Positions 60,557 through 64,000 of a DNA stretch of 64,000 bases are shown here, piece after piece; position 1 is the first letter of the stretch, and the number at the start of each line of letters is the position of its first letter. Source of the stretch: Volucribacter amazonae (lineage in GTDB: Bacteria; Pseudomonadota; Gammaproteobacteria; Enterobacterales; Pasteurellaceae); assembly GCF_029783845.1 (NCBI RefSeq), contig NZ_LWID01000001.1, forward strand, positions 434,001-498,000, written 5' to 3'. A program made the translations under genes and the position numbers. A model generated the notes under the pieces. The model searched no databases and was not told the origin of the DNA. It saw nothing but the letters and a program-made list of their open reading frames with translations.

Positions 60557-63500
60557 TTAAACTTTAGATACAAGAAAAGTAACCGTATTTGGAGATGATC
60601 CATTGTTATAAGTACGATATTTGAGTTTAAGCTCTGTATCAGCAGGAATAGTATAGTACCCCGATACCATTTTATATTCTCTTTCACCTCCACTATAAGC
60701 TATAACCTCATCACTTATAATAGCCTTGTTATTATCTACATTATCGATAAATACTTTATGATATGTTCTTCTTGTTACATTCGGATTACTTCCTGATTGT
60801 ACAGAGGTGTATTTAGTACTAATCATAATAGGAATTAAAATAAGTATTCTTGTAAAAGGCATTGCTCCAATAGTTATGACTTGATTTTTATTGCAAACAT
60901 ACATTTTTACGACATCACCAATAATATTTTGAGCATAAATAGTGCCAGCAAAATTTCCTGTTGCCCCATTTATTACGCCGCCATTAATGGTATTTCCTTC
61001 AATTATACCTCCTTTTACCGTTGAACCTGTTAAGGTTGTACCCGAAATACTTCCTCCGACAATTTGATTACCTTCAATGGTTGTTCCTGTAATCCGTCCA
61101 GCCGTAACAGCCCCTAAATTCGCACTAATCGCTGATAAACTGCTGACATTAAGTAAATCAGCGGTAAGGGATTTACTGACAATGTGATTAGCGTTAATGC
61201 TGTTAGTGGCAATGTGGTTGCTGTTAATAGCACCTGCTGCAATATTATTGGCAGTTACCGCATTTGCAGAGAGTTGTTCGGTGGTAATGCTGTTGGCGAC
61301 AATTGATCCGCCATGAATACTGGTAACACCGCTATTCTTCCATTGAGTAGGGGCATTTACGCCGGTGGGAACTTCCTCTAATTGTGGGCGTCCTATGTAC
61401 ACGTCAGGATTAGTTCCGTTCCAACTAACCACCCTAAATGCCAGTCTTACCCAACCGCTATTTGGTGCTGTGAATTTTAAAAAGTATCTTGGTGCAGTAG
61501 CAAAGCCATTAATAAACGAACCTCCTACGTTACTATCTGTATTGCCGTTACTACGTACCAAAGGATTGCTTTGGGCTAATAATTTAGTGTATGTAGTTTC
61601 ATTCGCATATTCCTCTACCAACAACATTCCCTCACATCTCAAGCATTGAAAATAACCACTAAAGATATAAGTTTTACCTCTACTTACTCTCATTACAATA
61701 GCCATAGGATCATATCGTCCGGTAGTATTCACTGTGCCATTAAACCTAGTCATTGATACCTTTTCAGTAGGTAAAGCATCTTTAACCGTCCAATTATTAT
61801 CCCCCTCACTTCTGAACGTTCTAGTAACAGTACCGGTATAAGTGCCTTTACTTTCTTTCCAACCATAACCATCATTGGCAAAAATAGGGTTAGGTATAAT
61901 GTTACCACCTAAACCTACGGCTAACTTCTCTGCACTAATTGCATCTGCGGCTAGATGCTCGGCTCTAATCGCCCCGGCTTGGATTTGGGCGGACGTAATA
62001 CTGTTTGCAACAATATGGCTCGCATTAATTGAATTGGTGGCTATTTTGCTTGAAGTAATAGCATTACTTGCTATTTTATCTGCGGTTACGGTTCCGCTAG
62101 CAATCAAGTCTCCTTTTAAGAAAATCTTAGCACTACCACTAATGGCTTTAACTTCAAAAGGTGCTGTATTATTGCCACTGGTTGGATCAATCAACAATAG
62201 CTTATTTGTAGCGAGTACAATCTCACTAGCGATTTCATTAGCGTTGAGCGTTATCCCTGCTAACACTTTCTTACCGTTGCTAACCGTCTGAATCTTTACA
62301 CCGTAAATACTTTGTACTTTTCCGCTTGTATCGCTAACCGTTTTTTGTAGGTTTGAGACAGTAGCTGACTGTGCGGATTGTCTGCTTTCTAAGTTAGTTA
62401 TTTTGCTTGTTGCTGTTGATAATTGCTGTGTTATAGCTGTATTTTGTGTTGTTTGTGTTTCTTTCAACGTTTTAATATCAGCACTAACTGCATCTAACAA
62501 CTTAGTATCTGTGTCCTCTGGTGCTTTCGTCCATTCTGTAGTAATGTTACCAATCTCTAATTGTGGATAGCCCACAATAGCATCAAAATTGGCTAATCTA
62601 TTCTGCACATAAACATCAATAGTTCTAATTGTTTTGTTACCTGCAACTTTATAGCTTTTTGAGATACGCCCTTTAATGCTAGTAGGTAATACATTGGTTT
62701 CACCATTTGAAAAGACTTCTACCCATTGAGTGGTATTGTCTGTGTATCTGATACCAACACATAGACCTATGCGGTTACTAGATAAATATGTAGTACTACC
62801 TTTAAAGTTTGAGTATTCAATATAAATTGATACTGTTAAATCTAAAGGCGTGTTATTCATATATTCAACAATATACGGGCTTACTTCTAGTTTCGCTAAA
62901 TCTCTACCAGTATATTTATCAAAAATAACTTCCGATCCAAGTATTAAATTACGTCCACCAATTTTAATATTATCTAAACGTGAACTTAAATTCTCAATAC
63001 TTTTAGCTTGTGTACTATTATTATCACTAACCGTTTTTTGTAGGTTTTGGATATTGCTTGTTACGTTATTAACTGTTGTGCTTAAACCGTTATATTTTTC
63101 AGTAATAGCTTTGTTGTTTTCACTAATACTATTTTGTAACGCTGTTACATTACCTTTTACACCTGCTAATTCTGTATTTAATGAATTAATACTTTGTGCT
63201 TGTGTTGAAGTATCATTAGCAATAGCACTAACGCTTTGTTGTAACCCTGCGATATTTTGTTTATTCGTTTTGGATTGGGCTGTAAGTGTTTTAATGCTTT
63301 CAGCAGTATTCTTGTTAGCTGTTTCTAAATTCGTGATTTTAGTACCGATTGATCTAGCTGTAGTAGTTAAACTGTTGCTGACCTGTTGCACACTATTTTT
63401 TACGCTATTTAAATCATTAGGAAATGTTTCACTTATATAGGTATCCATTTCATTTAATGAATTAACTAAATCAGTACTTAAACCCTGTAAGCTAATTTTA

Positions 63501-64000
63501 GGCAATTTTGTTGTAGGTATCTCGCCTGTAATGTTGTTAAATGTAATGGTTTCAATCTGACTTAATCCAATTTTCCCATTGATTTTACTTGCATCTATCG
63601 TATCAACATCTAAGGCTTTGTATTTATTCTCCTCTTTATTCCAAGTGTACAACTGCCCATTATAGCTAACTTGATTGTGTCCTATGTTGGTATTAACGTC
63701 TAGCTCATCAACGTATTTAATCAATTCAAGATTGCGAGCTGGTAGGGCAGTGTCGATAATGTCATTAACAATATTGCCCGATAACTTTTCGTTAAGGAAA
63801 GCTAGCTCTTGCTCAATATCTACGCCGCTTTCGCCTTTTAAGCCCTGTTGTTGGTAAAATGCCCCTGTGTTGATGCCACGCGTATGTCTTAGCCAGTAAT
63901 AGCGGATTTGTTTTGCCCCGACATTATGGCTGTAACTTTTGGCAAAAACTTTGGCAATTTTGACCGCACTTGAAAGCTGATTTTTTGCTGAGGCAAAAAT
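60557..64000 (-). CDS. Lambda J-like tail-tip / host-specificity protein, C-terminal part (runs off right edge)
   Basis: The frame is open to the window edge: 1147 residues are visible and the true start lies outside. It begins near FASAKNQLSSAVKIAKVFAK, then QIRYYWLRHTRGINTGAFYQ, the fibronectin-type/central region of J proteins. Next come long coiled coils of Asn/Gln-rich heptads, a carbohydrate-binding-like domain (IGGRNLILGSEVIFDKYTG), ladders of NSITSSKIATNSINASHIVA-type repeats, a second such domain, and a glycine-rich beta-helix stretch before a small C-terminal head. It should bind the host receptor. An uptake signal lies in it at 63963-63971. Confidence 0.88.
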   Translation of the reverse strand: MFASAKNQLSSAVKIAKVFAKSYSHNVGAKQIRYYWLRHTRGINTGAFYQQQGLKGESGVDIEQELAFLNEKLSGNIVNDIIDTALPARNLELIKYVDELDVNTNIGHNQVSYNGQLYTWNKEENKYKALDVDTIDASKINGKIGLSQIETITFNNITGEIPTTKLPKISLQGLSTDLVNSLNEMDTYISETFPNDLNSVKNSVQQVSNSLTTTARSIGTKITNLETANKNTAESIKTLTAQSKTNKQNIAGLQQSVSAIANDTSTQAQSINSLNTELAGVKGNVTALQNSISENNKAITEKYNGLSTTVNNVTSNIQNLQKTVSDNNSTQAKSIENLSSRLDNIKIGGRNLILGSEVIFDKYTGRDLAKLEVSPYIVEYMNNTPLDLTVSIYIEYSNFKGSTTYLSSNRIGLCVGIRYTDNTTQWVEVFSNGETNVLPTSIKGRISKSYKVAGNKTIRTIDVYVQNRLANFDAIVGYPQLEIGNITTEWTKAPEDTDTKLLDAVSADIKTLKETQTTQNTAITQQLSTATSKITNLESRQSAQSATVSNLQKTVSDTSGKVQSIYGVKIQTVSNGKKVLAGITLNANEIASEIVLATNKLLLIDPTSGNNTAPFEVKAISGSAKIFLKGDLIASGTVTADKIASNAITSSKIATNSINASHIVANSITSAQIQAGAIRAEHLAADAISAEKLAVGLGGNIIPNPIFANDGYGWKESKGTYTGTVTRTFRSEGDNNWTVKDALPTEKVSMTRFNGTVNTTGRYDPMAIVMRVSRGKTYIFSGYFQCLRCEGMLLVEEYANETTYTKLLAQSNPLVRSNGNTDSNVGGSFINGFATAPRYFLKFTAPNSGWVRLAFRVVSWNGTNPDVYIGRPQLEEVPTGVNAPTQWKNSGVTSIHGGSIVANSITTEQLSANAVTANNIAAGAINSNHIATNSINANHIVSKSLTADLLNVSSLSAISANLGAVTAGRITGTTIEGNQIVGGSISGTTLTGSTVKGGIIEGNTINGGVINGATGNFAGTIYAQNIIGDVVKMYVCNKNQVITIGAMPFTRILILIPIMISTKYTSVQSGSNPNVTRRTYHKVFIDNVDNNKAIISDEVIAYSGGEREYKMVSGYYTIPADTELKLKYRTYNNGSSPNTVTFLVSKV

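Noticed and set aside
61000..62050. Repetitive tail-gene DNA considered as a CRISPR array
   Set aside because: Repeats are protein-level, irregular in spacing and sequence, and lie in an open frame; no cas genes are present. No CRISPR array was seen anywhere in the window.
62850..63440. A 196-codon forward frame opposite the tail gene
   Set aside because: Hydrophobic content comes from the complement of Asn/Thr-rich coiled-coil codons; no start signal.

Overview
The window is a chromosomal segment of an AT-rich gammaproteobacterium of the family Pasteurellaceae. The main evidence is the Haemophilus-type DNA uptake signal AAGTGCGGT / ACCGCACTT, which recurs throughout, often as inverted pairs that form terminators. 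Gene content (ptsHI-crr, mreBCD, thrABC with a leader peptide, ruvC-yebC-nudB-aspS, cmoAB, lldD) agrees. The genus cannot be fixed from the sequence alone.

Layout. 1-25.9 kb is housekeeping: topA (5' end, reverse strand), a LysR regulator with folM, fumC, an esterase, a DASS carboxylate carrier, pntAB, sfsA, lldD, an ArgO/LysE exporter, a CstA-type carrier, the PTS operon, rsgA, orn, mreBCD, tesB, znuA and mltA-tcdA. At 26.3 kb sits an initiator tRNA. Immediately beyond it, 26.4-33.8 kb is a tightly coupled nine-gene reverse-strand operon: DarA-like and DarB-like dialkylresorcinol enzymes, a small HTH-like protein, a BtrH-type acyltransferase, an ABC-2 exporter, an acyl carrier protein, a ketosynthase and a cysteine-less ketosynthase-like half protein. 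This looks like a complete unit that makes and exports an aryl or resorcinol lipid, and it is the strongest candidate for an under-described system. 33.9-57.0 kb returns to core genes: a lipoprotein, pdxH, thrLABC, ruvC, a lipoprotein, yebC, nudB, aspS, cmoAB, an orphan AfuA/FbpA-like binding protein, two purine permeases and purC with PurR-type operators, tldD, yjdM, and the divergent pdxR / pdxST pair.

57.2-64.0 kb is a mobile zone: the C-terminal half of a phage integrase, an intact tRNA-Ser(UGA), an IS3-family (IS150-type) element inserted exactly into the rpsO terminator, rpsO, a duplicated 3' half of tRNA-Ser that marks a prophage attachment site, and the end of a lambda-like prophage (tail-tip J protein and a small downstream gene) running off the right edge.

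A family of small dispersed elements with TATAGTCG...CGACTATA ends occurs about a dozen times between genes. Its ends, length (105 bp for the full copies) and internal motifs resemble Neisseria Correia elements. Upstream of lldD, a perfect Fur-type palindrome overlaps a promoter that is followed within about 75 nt by a terminator and no reading frame, which suggests an iron-repressed small RNA. All assignments come from reading the sequence and from family knowledge; no database search was run.
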